Notes under the pieces: generated by a model
Database searches by the model: none
What the model saw: the letters and a program-made list of their open reading frames with translations, nothing else
Told to the model about the DNA's origin: nothing
Part shown: positions 47,378 through 54,761 of the stretch, piece after piece
How positions within the stretch are numbered: position 1 is the stretch's first letter
How the letters are laid out: the number at the start of each line of letters is the position of its first letter
Origin: SW-4-43-9 sp047617985
GTDB lineage: Archaea; Nanohalarchaeota; Nanosalinia; Nanosalinales; Nanosalinaceae
NCBI GenBank assembly: GCA_047617985.1
Contig: JBLGBS010000002.1
Location: 19,507-83,506, forward strand
Direction of reading: 5' to 3'
Length of the DNA stretch: 64,000 nt
Position numbers and translations under genes: made by a program

Positions 47378-48608
47378 CTGCGTGCCACGACTTTCTCGGC
47401 CTCATCTGAACAGGGTAAACCCGTTCCGAGTTATCGTCAAGTATAAGACCTGTACCGGTTCTATCAGGGAGAGAGTCGATGTAATGCTTCAGGTCGTACC
47501 GCATATAGGTCTGCATAATCTCTCCCAGCGCGTCAATATCCTGTTTTGCGGTCAAACGGTGTGAGAGAACGATATCGCACTGCGATAAGGCATCAGGGTG
47601 AAGCTTTGCGGGCTGTTGAGTTGCCAGTACAAGTGATACTCCTGGCTCTCTACCGATTTTTACCCATCTAAGCAGTGGATCGGAGGCCGGGGTTTTTCCT
47701 TCCGCCGGAAGAAACTCGTGTGCCTCGTCTATCATCATCCAGGTGATAGGCATCTCGTTCTCCGCGATATTCTGCATTTCATCGATTTCCTCAATTCTTC
47801 TCGCTGTCATCCTTTTTCTCAGTATTCTTTTGGCCAGAAGGCCGACAATCAATGATCTAACTGACCAACCTGATGCTATCTCTCCAAACGCTGAAACATC
47901 CACAACAGATAATTCTCCTCTCTGTGTGAACTTCTCCAGCGAGGATTCTTCTCCAAAAACACCCCATCCCTGCGCTGTCATGAAACGGTTAACAAGTCCT
48001 TCTTCCGTGTCTTTCGGAAAGTCAAAACTTCTGATCGCATCTATAATATCGTCGATTGAGTAATCATCTGTGTTATCGTTTAGCTTTGAGATAACTCGTT
48101 CCAGTAGAATTCCCTGTTTCGAGTTCATCTCTATGTTGAAAGCCATCGCCCATTCCTGAGATGTGAAATCCGCCGGGTTCAATGTGAAAGTATCGTCGTA
48201 CGGCATTTCCTGGCTTTCAAACTCATCTACTTTCCCTTTCGGGATGTAGACATTGGCGTCGAAACCTTTCGGCTTCATATCCCAGCTCTCAAGCATCGTT
48301 GTAGCTCTGTCGTTGGGACGGGTCATCGACCAGTAAATCCCCATAGAATCAATTATAATTGTGGAAAGGTTCTGGGACAGATCCGAACTCTGAATTTCCT
48401 CGGCTATTGTACCCATCGAATACGATTTACCAGTACCTCTCTTACCAAACAATCCCATGACATGGGGGCGCGCCAGATCAAAATGTATCGGGTTGGCTTT
48501 GTGAGCTTCTTCTTTCTCGCCGACTAGGTGTTTACCGATCACTCCGGTACCTTTCAGGCCGTGTTCATCTCTATCTTCGTCATCCCGGCCGACACTTATC
48601 TTTGGCAT
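47349..48608 (-). CDS. HerA-like DNA-translocating ATPase (419 aa)
   Basis: HerA/FtsK superfamily: Walker A GKRGTGKS (55-62), Walker B WMMIDEAHEF (about 282-291), the LATQQP sensor and an arginine-finger region RTGTGLIL. HerA with NurA resects DNA ends in archaea; no NurA gene lies beside it here. An N-terminal HAS-barrel is very short or absent, so it may be a dedicated subfamily (DUF87-like) rather than canonical HerA. First gene of the operon leading to Hef, RuvC-like and archaeosortase genes. Confidence 0.88.
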   Translation of the reverse strand: MPKISVGRDDEDRDEHGLKGTGVIGKHLVGEKEEAHKANPIHFDLARPHVMGLFGKRGTGKSYSMGTIAEEIQSSDLSQNLSTIIIDSMGIYWSMTRPNDRATTMLESWDMKPKGFDANVYIPKGKVDEFESQEMPYDDTFTLNPADFTSQEWAMAFNIEMNSKQGILLERVISKLNDNTDDYSIDDIIDAIRSFDFPKDTEEGLVNRFMTAQGWGVFGEESSLEKFTQRGELSVVDVSAFGEIASGWSVRSLIVGLLAKRILRKRMTARRIEEIDEMQNIAENEMPITWMMIDEAHEFLPAEGKTPASDPLLRWVKIGREPGVSLVLATQQPAKLHPDALSQCDIVLSHRLTAKQDIDALGEIMQTYMRYDLKHYIDSLPDRTGTGLILDDNSERVYPVQMRPRKSWHAGGTPDAFDD

Positions 48609-48652
48609 AACTCTGTATGCTGTGTCTTTGAATATAAATTGTCAGACCGGTA

Positions 48653-49261
48653 TCAGACTGCTATAAGTGTCAGGATTGCGGAGCCCATGAAGATCAGCCA
48701 CATGAAACCGCTCCACCGAATCACTATTGATCCGTCTAGAGGCCCTGTTGGAATGTTTGAGTAGTCGAAAGGCAGTAGTTGGAAGATCAGGAATAGTGAA
48801 ATTGCTTCTGATACGGCCGGTATCTCCAGATACTGGAAGATTGACCAGAAGCTCAGCATGCTGACAACTCCACCTGATACTATCCAGTACTTTCGTTTGA
48901 TCCACATTGCATCGATTGATTTGCCCCAGTGTTCGTAGCTTTCGACATCGAAGCTGTTGAATATCGGGAACAGAAAGATCAGAGGTAGGTTTGTCAGGAA
49001 ACTCATCACTGCCCCAAGTAAAGTTGTTAGAGAGCCCTCAACCGAGAAGTTAAGTTCGACCTCGGCCTCCATCCAGTGGGCTATCAGTCTCTGACCGAGT
49101 TCGCGTGTAAGTATTACCAGGGCGGAAACTCCTGTGTAGAAAACTGATCCATTAACGGTTAGAGCGTCCTTAAAGGCTAAGAAAGCTATTGTCAGCACTA
49201 AAGTTGCTCCGACAAAATTGTTGAGTTCGTCGATCGAGGGTTTGTAGACAGGTCTTGTCAC
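48653..49261 (-). CDS. Degenerate site-2-protease-like membrane protein (202 aa)
   Basis: Six hydrophobic segments. The order matches S2P/M50 proteases: a helix where HExxH should be reads RELGQ (residues 53-57), so both histidines are replaced (Arg53, Gln57) while Glu54 remains. A later helix keeps the second motif as PTGPLDGS with Asp176. With the zinc ligands lost it is probably a pseudoprotease that binds membrane clients or regulates another protease. I see no nucleic-acid or enzymatic domain fused to it. Confidence 0.68.
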   Translation of the reverse strand: MTRPVYKPSIDELNNFVGATLVLTIAFLAFKDALTVNGSVFYTGVSALVILTRELGQRLIAHWMEAEVELNFSVEGSLTTLLGAVMSFLTNLPLIFLFPIFNSFDVESYEHWGKSIDAMWIKRKYWIVSGGVVSMLSFWSIFQYLEIPAVSEAISLFLIFQLLPFDYSNIPTGPLDGSIVIRWSGFMWLIFMGSAILTLIAV

Positions 49262-49296
49262 AGAAAGGTTTTCGGTTCAACCTCTTTAAATCTGCC

Positions 49297-49776
49297 TCAT
49301 ATCTCCATCTTCTGGCAGATCTCAGCGATCGAGTAATCCTCGCTCGACCTCATTATCTCCGGGTAGTCATCCAGTTCATCGATATGTATCCCAGTTGCAC
49401 CTTCCTCGAAACGATTTCGTACAAGCGTCCACGGCACCATGTAGGCCTTTCTTGACCTACCTCTGCCCCGTTTCAGCTCAACGGCGAGATAACCCTGTCT
49501 TCCTGATCTGTCCAGGAAATCCGAGATTCTGGCGACCTGATGGCCTCCATCTGAGGTTGAGAAGTGCTGTGAGAAATAAAGTTTGTTAGTGCTGGAGGTC
49601 TTGATGGATTTGTTTTCAATCGCTAGGTAGAACATGTCATGCGGTGAATCCACGAGGACGTCGCAAAGCTGTGAGGAGAACCGGTGCTGTTTCTTTCTGT
49701 GTGCTATTCCTTCTATTTTCTCGTCTTCGAAGAAACGGTTGAACGAGTTTACCAGCGCTCTCTCGAAGTCAGTCAT
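49297..49776 (-). CDS. PD-(D/E)XK nuclease, Hjc/RecU-like (159 aa)
   Basis: The start MTDFERALVN (ATG 49776) is chosen because a TATA box (TTTATA, about 49803-49808) lies ~29 nt upstream; the longer reading would overlap the DUF2797 gene by 67 bases. The nuclease core has Glu5 in the first helix, Asp39 (CDVLVD) and Glu54-x-Lys56 (AIENKS), then a basic region SQHFSTSDGGHQ that recalls Holliday-junction resolvases of the Hjc/RecU group. Cleaves branched DNA by inference; a different endonuclease of the same fold is possible. Confidence 0.78.
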   Translation of the reverse strand: MTDFERALVNSFNRFFEDEKIEGIAHRKKQHRFSSQLCDVLVDSPHDMFYLAIENKSIKTSSTNKLYFSQHFSTSDGGHQVARISDFLDRSGRQGYLAVELKRGRGRSRKAYMVPWTLVRNRFEEGATGIHIDELDDYPEIMRSSEDYSIAEICQKMEI

Positions 49777-49811
49777 CTCTAGAATCTTTTTGTATCTGCT
49801 TGAATATAAAT

Positions 49812-50564
49812 TTAGAACTCTCTGAGTCCCTTCTGCTCTGGATTTTTCAGGGTCTTCCCGGAACTCATAGCCATACATATCCTTCCGTTTGAAGTTATCT
49901 GTCCTTTAACCGATTTCAGCTCTCCCTCGAAAAGCCCTTTACGCCTGAAATCTCCTTCTAGCTCCGGGTAGATGGTTAAATCCTGTACATCTATCACCTC
50001 TCCTTCAAGCCCATGTTTCTCCATAACTTTTTCCAGAGCTGACGGATTTTCTGCTGTCGGAAGCTTTGATTCCTTCCTTATCCTTTCCGTTAATCCTTTC
50101 TCAGATATCTCTGATTCAGTATCAAGAGCAACCCGTGCGTCCATTCCATGATGTATCTCAACTCCGTAATCCGCTCCCTGTTCAACCCAGCGCCTTCGGA
50201 CATTTCCGGTTCTTGTAACTCCTACCTTGACAGTATCTGAAATCTGCGCCAGGTAAACTGAGAACTCGCCTTCAAGATCGGTCTGGTTGTCTCCTCTAAC
50301 ATAATCCGAGTAGATATCTTTTCCACGACACTCCGGACACTGCGAACCTGAATCTATCTTCCTGAACTCAGGACATTTCGCTCTCTCCCCTTTTTCCGGT
50401 GCGTAGCCTGTGCATCTTCTCTCATCGGTTATCTCGAACGAAAACCCTCTACCGGGTGTAAGATTTATTTTCTCGAAGCCTTCCCTGTTTACTGTCATCA
50501 GCTCTGCTTTCCAGCCTTCTGGAGAATTCTTCCATGAAACCTTCACCAGCGAGCTTTCTCTCAT
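49812..50564 (-). CDS. DUF2797 family zinc protein (250 aa)
   Basis: Shows the DUF2797 pattern: RRCTGY (Cys51), KCPEF (Cys64), CPEC (Cys76, Cys79) as a zinc site, then VYLAQISDTVKVGVTRTGNVRRRWVEQGAD, a GIY-YIG-like core. The family is widespread in archaea and actinobacteria with no settled function; the fold suggests nucleic-acid binding or cleavage. It lies 3 bases downstream of the TraB-family gene. Confidence 0.88.
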   Translation of the reverse strand: MRESSLVKVSWKNSPEGWKAELMTVNREGFEKINLTPGRGFSFEITDERRCTGYAPEKGERAKCPEFRKIDSGSQCPECRGKDIYSDYVRGDNQTDLEGEFSVYLAQISDTVKVGVTRTGNVRRRWVEQGADYGVEIHHGMDARVALDTESEISEKGLTERIRKESKLPTAENPSALEKVMEKHGLEGEVIDVQDLTIYPELEGDFRRKGLFEGELKSVKGQITSNGRICMAMSSGKTLKNPEQKGLREF

Positions 50565-50567
50565 AAA

Positions 50568-51173
50568 CTATTCGAACTCCTTCACCAGCGCTTTCCTGTG
50601 CGCAGCTCCGACAAACGCAACAATATCGCCTTCAGTATCATTTTCCAGCATTTTCAGCGACTCTGTCATGTGAAGATTTCTCTGCTCAACCAGCACATCA
50701 TACATTTCCGGGAATTTGAACTTCATCTCGAAAAGTAGCTGTTCAATCAGTTCTTCCTCTGGAATCTCCTGTGCGATATCAAAGCTTCCTGGTATAAGCA
50801 TTCCAACCACCAACTGGGCGCCGGCTTTCAGCTTTTCCCAGAAACTGACACCTTTCAGCTTGTCGATAGTCACTCTGATATCCTGATCGATCAGAGCCAC
50901 GTCTATCCCGTTTTTCTCAGCAGTCCGGTATGCGTGAAGCATCTCCTCTCCAGGCATCACACCGGTCTTCTTGCCAACAGATTCCTGGAAAAACTGCAGT
51001 AAACGGACGAAAAGAGAGCCTCCCTGCTTCTCCTTTCTATCGTTCAACAATGAGTTCAGCCTGAGAGTATCAAGTTCCAGAGCCACGACTTCAGGATCGA
51101 TTTCCTCAATCTTTTCCTCCACAAGATCCAGACTTTCCTGTGAGACATGTGAAGTACCGAATATATGAATCAA
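50568..51173 (-). CDS. TraB/GumN family protein, short form (201 aa)
   Basis: IFGTSHVSQESLDLV (residues 4-18) and VVALELDTLRL are the TraB/PrgY signature, and the C-terminal AFVGAAHRKAL carries the conserved G.(A/G)H. TraB-type proteins are thought to be membrane-linked Tiki-like metallopeptidases, and in enterococci the PrgY member limits pheromone activity. This version lacks the usual C-terminal membrane helices of archaeal TraB proteins. First gene of a short operon with DUF2797. Confidence 0.88.
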   Translation of the reverse strand: MIHIFGTSHVSQESLDLVEEKIEEIDPEVVALELDTLRLNSLLNDRKEKQGGSLFVRLLQFFQESVGKKTGVMPGEEMLHAYRTAEKNGIDVALIDQDIRVTIDKLKGVSFWEKLKAGAQLVVGMLIPGSFDIAQEIPEEELIEQLLFEMKFKFPEMYDVLVEQRNLHMTESLKMLENDTEGDIVAFVGAAHRKALVKEFE

Positions 51174-51386
51174 CTTAGATCACACAACTTAGTTTGCTCC
51201 CAAATGATGTAAATCAAACCCGCTGAAGACTAACTGAAGAAGATACTGCCGTATCTGGTGGATGCTGGTCTACCTCAAGATCTCTCACCACTTTCTCCTC
51301 GAAAAACGTTCTGCAGTTTTTCTCCTCCTGTAGATAATAAACTGATATCGGTGTATAAACTAATCTACAGTAGATTGTATACAGTG
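51174..51386. other. Intergenic region with palindrome, no confident gene
   Basis: Holds a perfect 7-1-7 palindrome AATCTAC-A-GTAGATT (51362-51376) just beyond the SRP RNA terminator. On the - strand there is also a TATA-like TTTATACACC followed by GGAGGAG, but no convincing open frame follows. It may contain an uncharacterised short RNA or only the TraB promoter. Confidence 0.35.
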
Positions 51387-51387
51387 A

Positions 51388-51657
51388 AAAAACAGTGGTT
51401 CCCAGCGGTGGACGCCTGAAACACTTCAGGGAATCCCTCACCGATCTCAGATCCGCCACCCTCCGAACAGCCTACCCACTGCTTAGGGCTGCTCCCGTCA
51501 AGGCCTGACCCGGTTCACAACGTGCAGACTCCCGGAGGACGGATCATCAACAACCGGTAAAGGGGCTGAAGCGAGACAGAACGCCGCCCACTGGTTGACA
51601 GCTCCGGCATCACGAGGATTTCCGGAAAGAGGCGACCCCAAGCCGCCCAGCCTACCA
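51388..51657 (-). ncRNA. Signal recognition particle RNA (7S RNA)
   Basis: On the - strand the core of helix 8 is plain: GUGAACCGGGUCAGG, then a short apical stem, then GGGAGCAGCCCUAAGCAG, matching the SRP54-binding domain consensus (GUCAGG ... AGCAG). The 5' end begins GGUAGGCUGGGCGG as in haloarchaeal 7S RNA. Long helix 5 can be drawn by pairing successive 5' segments (UUACCGG, GAUCC, CCUCCG) with 3' segments (CGGUGA, GGAUC, CGGAGG). The RNA ends at a T6 run (51392-51387). The length of about 270 nt is slightly short for archaea. The tetraloop reads UGAC instead of the usual GGAA. A TTTTAACTT box lies ~27 nt before the 5' end. Confidence 0.92.
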
Positions 51658-51696
51658 AAAACAGATTAAGTTGGTAAAGTTAAAAGTCGGAGGGTT

Positions 51697-51897
51697 TCAC
51701 TTCTCAAGGTATTTTTCTTCAACTCTCATTATCTCGTAGTGAGAGAAGAATCCTATTGAGATTAGCAGAATTGCTCCTAAAAAGAAATCTAGTAACGGTT
51801 CTTCGGATAGTTTCACTATAGCCCCTCCAGCTAATCCTGCCAAAAGAGGCTTGTTATACTCTATTGAAGTCTTTAGAAGTCTCCCTCTATTGATCAT
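51697..51897 (-). CDS. Small membrane protein (66 aa)
   Basis: One or two hydrophobic helices (about 18-30 and 35-52) and a charged C-terminus. ATG overlaps the stop of the MBL gene by 4 bases (ATGA), which supports that it is translated. No family recognised. Confidence 0.65.
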   Translation of the reverse strand: MINRGRLLKTSIEYNKPLLAGLAGGAIVKLSEEPLLDFFLGAILLISIGFFSHYEIMRVEEKYLEK

Positions 51898-52703
51898 AAC
51901 TCGAATTCCATGCCTTGCTTGGCGACTTTAAACCCTCTGTCTTCGAGTTCTTCCCGTTCTTCGCTGTCTTCTCTGTAAGCCGGATTGGTGTGGTTGAGGT
52001 GTGTGAAGTAGATATCTGTTTCTACTTCTTTCATTTTTTCCATTGTGGTTGTGATTGTTGGGTGTGGTACTTCTTCGTACCGTCCGATTTCGTCGGCGCT
52101 CCAGAAAGTTCCGTCCAGGATGGCTACATCTGCTTCTTTGACTTTTTCGATTATTTTGTGGCTCCATTCATGGATGTCGCTGATGTAGAAAAGCTTCCGG
52201 GTTTCGCCGTGGATCATGAAGCAGAAGTTGTCTGTCTCGACCTGTGGATGCTCTGTTTCAATTATTTCGACGCATCCGTTCATCAACTGCTGTTCGTCGC
52301 CGTCTTCTATCTCGTTGACTTCTATGTTTCCCCTGTCTTTCAGAAATCTGTAAGGATCGTTTTTCTCCAGGAAGTCGTTGTTTTTCTCTGATGTGTAGAC
52401 CGGTATTCCTTCGTAGTCGTAGGATTCTTTTCCGAGGAATAGAAGGCCGGTCATGTGTCCGAGGCCTTCGTGTGATAGGAATATACCGTCTATATAGTCT
52501 CCTTCTATCTGATATCTGATATCCGGTGTGGCGTCTATAAGGTATTTTGCGTTTGAGTTGTCTCCTTCTCCTTCTTCAATCATTATGGATGAGATTCTCT
52601 TGCTCTTGGAGGGATCATCTCTTGCCTGCTTACATAGATCACAGCTGCATCCAAGGTGAGGTACTCCTCCATCCTGTGCGTTTCCAAGTACTTCTACTTT
52701 CAT
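51894..52703 (-). CDS. PqqB-like metallo-beta-lactamase fold hydrolase (269 aa)
   Basis: N-terminus VLGNAQDGGVPHLGCSCDLC (residues 4-23) is the PqqB/phosphodiesterase-like signature with a Cys cluster (Cys19, Cys21, Cys24 approx.). The MBL metal motif appears as LSHEGLGHMTGL; further ligands are in ISDIHEW, DGTF and THLNHT. No other PQQ biosynthesis gene is present, so a role in quinone cofactor synthesis is unlikely; related archaeal proteins are uncharacterised MBL hydrolases. Starts close to an AT-rich box shared with the divergent Cys-rich gene. Confidence 0.85.
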   Translation of the reverse strand: MKVEVLGNAQDGGVPHLGCSCDLCKQARDDPSKSKRISSIMIEEGEGDNSNAKYLIDATPDIRYQIEGDYIDGIFLSHEGLGHMTGLLFLGKESYDYEGIPVYTSEKNNDFLEKNDPYRFLKDRGNIEVNEIEDGDEQQLMNGCVEIIETEHPQVETDNFCFMIHGETRKLFYISDIHEWSHKIIEKVKEADVAILDGTFWSADEIGRYEEVPHPTITTTMEKMKEVETDIYFTHLNHTNPAYREDSEEREELEDRGFKVAKQGMEFEL

Positions 52704-52736
52704 TACTTTCAGACCCGTATCGTTCTATCCGTCGTG

Positions 52737-52746
52737 AATAATATAA
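52737..52746. promoter_or_regulatory. TATA box between the MBL gene and the Cys-rich gene
   Basis: AATAATATAA lies 28 nt before the ATG at 52770 on the + strand and about 38 nt before the ATG at 52703 on the - strand. It is a second case in this window where one AT box seems to serve two divergent genes. Confidence 0.5.
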
Positions 52747-52769
52747 GGCTTACTCGGAGAACCTGTTTT

Positions 52770-52853
52770 ATGGCCAGAGAGGAAAGTTCGGAAAGCAGCA
52801 CTGAGGAACAGGAGAAAAGCTGTAGCTGCGAGAAATGTGGATGCCAGAAATAA
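52770..52853 (+). CDS. Cys-rich mini-protein (27 aa)
   Basis: An ATG placed exactly at the expected transcription start opens a 27-residue frame: an acidic Ser/Glu-rich half (MAREESSESSTEEQEKS) and a C-terminal CSCEKCGCQK with four cysteines as C-x-C-x2-C-x-C. This resembles small zinc or copper binding peptides such as metallothionein-like proteins. The precise TATA spacing, immediate stop and ordered cysteine motif argue that it is real. Function is inference. Confidence 0.6.
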   Translation: MAREESSESSTEEQEKSCSCEKCGCQK

Positions 52854-52891
52854 GACTTTTTTATCCGCAAATTTTGATTCGAAATATTTTT

Positions 52892-52963
52892 GCCGGGTTG
52901 GCAGAGGAGCTCATGCATCGGCCTGCAAAGCCGACCACCAGGGTGCAAATCCCTGACCCGGCT
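52892..52963 (+). tRNA. trnC: tRNA-Cys (GCA)
   Basis: Acceptor stem GCCGGGU/ACCCGGC, anticodon stem UCGGC/GCCGA with loop CUGCAAA (anticodon GCA), T-stem CAGGG/CCCUG and discriminator U. CCA is not encoded. The T-loop reads UGCAAAU, with G where nearly all tRNAs have U55. The D-stem has three pairs (GCA/UGC). The 3' end from position 52949 is the start of the direct repeat of the integrated element, so the element regenerates this tRNA upon insertion. Confidence 0.95.
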
Positions 52964-53075
52964 TTGTAACCCGTTTGTTATTGATATAACGATTGGAGCG
53001 CCGGTTAATACGTTTTTCTGTCTTGTCAAGTGATTGTAAATGCTTGTTTATAATGTTTCTCCCTGGTTTACCGGT
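52949..53075 (+). repeat. Left direct repeat (attL) of the integrated element
   Basis: Identical to 63874-64000 over all 127 bases available, offset 10,925. It begins in the T-arm of tRNA-Cys (ATCCCTGACCCGGC) and continues 112 bases past the tRNA end, including an AT-rich stretch and the first CCGGTA unit. An integrase core site normally ends soon after the tRNA, so the long identity is notable. Confidence 0.95.
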
Positions 53076-53094
53076 AGTGCCGGTAGTACCGGTA
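53068..53094 (+). repeat. Three tandem 9-bp CCGGTA units upstream of the integrase
   Basis: TTACCGGTA, GTGCCGGTA and GTACCGGTA follow each other at a 9-bp period, about 15-40 bases before the integrase TATA box. The same CCGGTA/TACCGG word recurs at the other end of the element (63729-63757 and 63849-63864). Candidate arm-type integrase sites or repressor operators. Confidence 0.65.
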
Positions 53095-53140
53095 GAATAT
53101 CGAAAAAGGGTTAAAATTTGAGGTTAAAACTAGGTTGCTG

Positions 53141-54094
53141 ATGGCAGATATTTACCTCGAAAAAGACCGGATTAAGAACTGCTTCGATAAACTGGAAGAA
53201 TCCGACCTCTCAAATGCTAATAAACAGGATTTAAGGGATTTTACCAGTTATTTGATGGCAGAGGATTTAAGCGATCACAAGATTTACCGGTATATCCAGA
53301 CTTTCCGGGTTTTAAGCCCTGTAATAGACTTCAATTTACGGGATGCGGAAAGAAAAGATTTGATCCAGCTGGTCGGCAGGATTAATCAGGACAGGATACC
53401 TGAAAAAAGTTATGCGCCGGAAAGTAAAGCAGAACTGAAAAAGGCGTTTAGACGGTTCTATAAATGGAAATTCCCGGATAGGGAAAAAGAGTTAATCGGT
53501 TTTATTTCTACCCATGTGAAAAGGTCGGATAGGAAAAGGGTTGATCCCGACCAGTTACCTAGCCCTAGTCAAGTAGATAGGCTTATAACCGAAGCTAAAA
53601 ACCTGAGAGATAAGTTAATGATCTCTCTTTTATGGGAATCAGGTGCTAGAGTAGGAGAATTTCTTAAATTGGATTGGGAGGATATACAGTTTCAAGAAGA
53701 TTTTATCCGGGTTACATTGAACGGTAAAACCGGACAGCGTACAATCCCAGTTGTTGACAGTCGAAAGTATTTAGAGGATTGGCAAAGTTATCAGTATGGG
53801 CATTATGATCCGGTTTTTACTTCTCTGCATAGTGAAAGCCGGTTAAGTTATTCTGCTTGTAACAAAGCAATTAAGCGGAATGCCGACAAAGCAGATCTAG
53901 AGTGCAAGGTTAACCCTCATGCATTTAGAAAGTCTCGAGCGACTTTTTTGGCTTCTCAGGGTGCTAACGTTTTCCAGTTGATGGAGTTTTTTGGTTGGAG
54001 TCAGGCGGAAACCGCTAAAACTTATGTAAGGTTGGCGCAGAGCGATGTTGATGATTTGGTTAAGAGTGTTTCCCGCCGGGATGTTCATTTTTAG
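53141..54094 (+). CDS. int: Tyrosine recombinase / integrase (317 aa)
   Basis: Site-specific recombinase of the XerC/D-phage integrase family. A core-binding SAM-like domain (about 10-120) is followed by a catalytic domain with Arg (ESGARVGEFLKLDWEDI), a Lys beta-hairpin (LNGKTGQRTIPV), HAFRKSRATFLASQG for the His-x-x-Arg pair, Trp in FFGWSQAETAKT in place of the second His, and the nucleophile Tyr in KTYVRLAQ. ATG 53141 lies ~26 nt after a TTAAAATTT box, which I prefer to the in-frame TTG six bases earlier. It faces away from tRNA-Cys, whose 3' end forms the attachment site, and would drive integration and excision. Confidence 0.95.
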   Translation: MADIYLEKDRIKNCFDKLEESDLSNANKQDLRDFTSYLMAEDLSDHKIYRYIQTFRVLSPVIDFNLRDAERKDLIQLVGRINQDRIPEKSYAPESKAELKKAFRRFYKWKFPDREKELIGFISTHVKRSDRKRVDPDQLPSPSQVDRLITEAKNLRDKLMISLLWESGARVGEFLKLDWEDIQFQEDFIRVTLNGKTGQRTIPVVDSRKYLEDWQSYQYGHYDPVFTSLHSESRLSYSACNKAIKRNADKADLECKVNPHAFRKSRATFLASQGANVFQLMEFFGWSQAETAKTYVRLAQSDVDDLVKSVSRRDVHF

Positions 54095-54124
54095 TCAACA
54101 CTTGGAAGTATTTAGGACAAGAAA

Positions 54125-54139
54125 TATAACAGTGTTATA
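54125..54139 (+). promoter_or_regulatory. Palindrome overlapping a TATA-like box
   Basis: TATAACA-G-TGTTATA is a perfect 7-1-7 palindrome that includes a TATA-like element, about 96-110 bases before the first gene of the rightward module. A repressor bound here would block TBP, so it is a candidate lysogeny or copy-control operator. Confidence 0.45.
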
Positions 54140-54234
54140 CAAGGGCGCAGGCAGGTTTTCTTTCCACACGATTCACCCAATCTCTCCCAGACCAGCCTAT
54201 GATCCGGTTAACAGCCGGTTCTAGGCTTTTCCTT

Positions 54235-54384
54235 ATGATAGAACTTTCTATAATTGACGTGTTAATTGTCTCGTTTCTCGCACCTTTAGGGGCGGTAATT
54301 GAATTTTACCTGTTGTATCGTTTAATTATCGCTTCTCTAGGCAGAAAAATCAAAAGAAACCTTAAACAGTTGGTGCTAGGATGA
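54235..54384 (+). CDS. Small membrane protein of the element (49 aa)
   Basis: ATG 54235 gives MIELSIIDVLIVSFLAPLG...YLLYRLIIASLG, one long hydrophobic stretch with a basic C-terminus (GRKIKRNLK). An in-frame ATG at 54199 would add 12 residues. The stop overlaps the following ATG by 4 bases. Probably a membrane component; not assigned. Confidence 0.55.
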   Translation: MIELSIIDVLIVSFLAPLGAVIEFYLLYRLIIASLGRKIKRNLKQLVLG

Positions 54385-54761
54385 CAGCGACCTGTCCACT
54401 ATGCGGTAAAGAAGTCAAAAACTACCACTATCTCGGTCAGCACATCGACAAAAAAGATGATCCTCTGCACAACAACCAGGATGTTGACCAGCTCCAAAAG
54501 GAGAACGACACCACAGAAAACATTATGGATAACTGGGAAACCGACAAACAACCCGAAGAAACCGGAGAAAAAGACAGTATGAAACTTAACGAAGTTGAAA
54601 CACCGGACGAACCAGCAGATGCCAAACCCGAAACCGATAACTGGCAGGAAATAGCCGAACTGGACGCAGGAAACTTCACCAAGGAAGAGATCAAGAAGTT
54701 CAAAAAAGCCATGAAACAGGGCTACGAGGAGTATAACCCGGAAACAGGTGACCTGCGATGA
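54381..54761 (+). CDS. Zinc-finger acidic protein of the element (126 aa)
   Basis: N-terminal TATCPLCGKEV (Cys-x2-Cys) followed by YHYLGQHIDKKDDPLH gives a C2H2-like finger. The rest is strongly acidic and probably disordered, with a short helix near the end (TKEEIKKFKKAMKQGYEEY). Overlaps the next gene by 4 bases (ATGA). Could be a transcription factor or DNA-packaging adaptor; function unknown. Confidence 0.7.
   Translation: MTATCPLCGKEVKNYHYLGQHIDKKDDPLHNNQDVDQLQKENDTTENIMDNWETDKQPEETGEKDSMKLNEVETPDEPADAKPETDNWQEIAELDAGNFTKEEIKKFKKAMKQGYEEYNPETGDLR

Noticed and set aside
47349..48608. Viral origin of the HerA-like ATPase
   Set aside because: It sits in a repair operon with Hef, is longer than packaging ATPases and lies outside the element boundaries.
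51214..51459. 81-codon frame on the - strand downstream of and into the SRP RNA
   Set aside because: Its start lies inside the SRP RNA gene, it crosses the RNA terminator, and the composition is not acidic like true proteins of this organism.
51894..52703. Assignment of the MBL protein to PQQ biosynthesis
   Set aside because: Only the PqqB-like fold is present; no pqqA, C, D or E gene is near, and the metal motif deviates from true PqqB.
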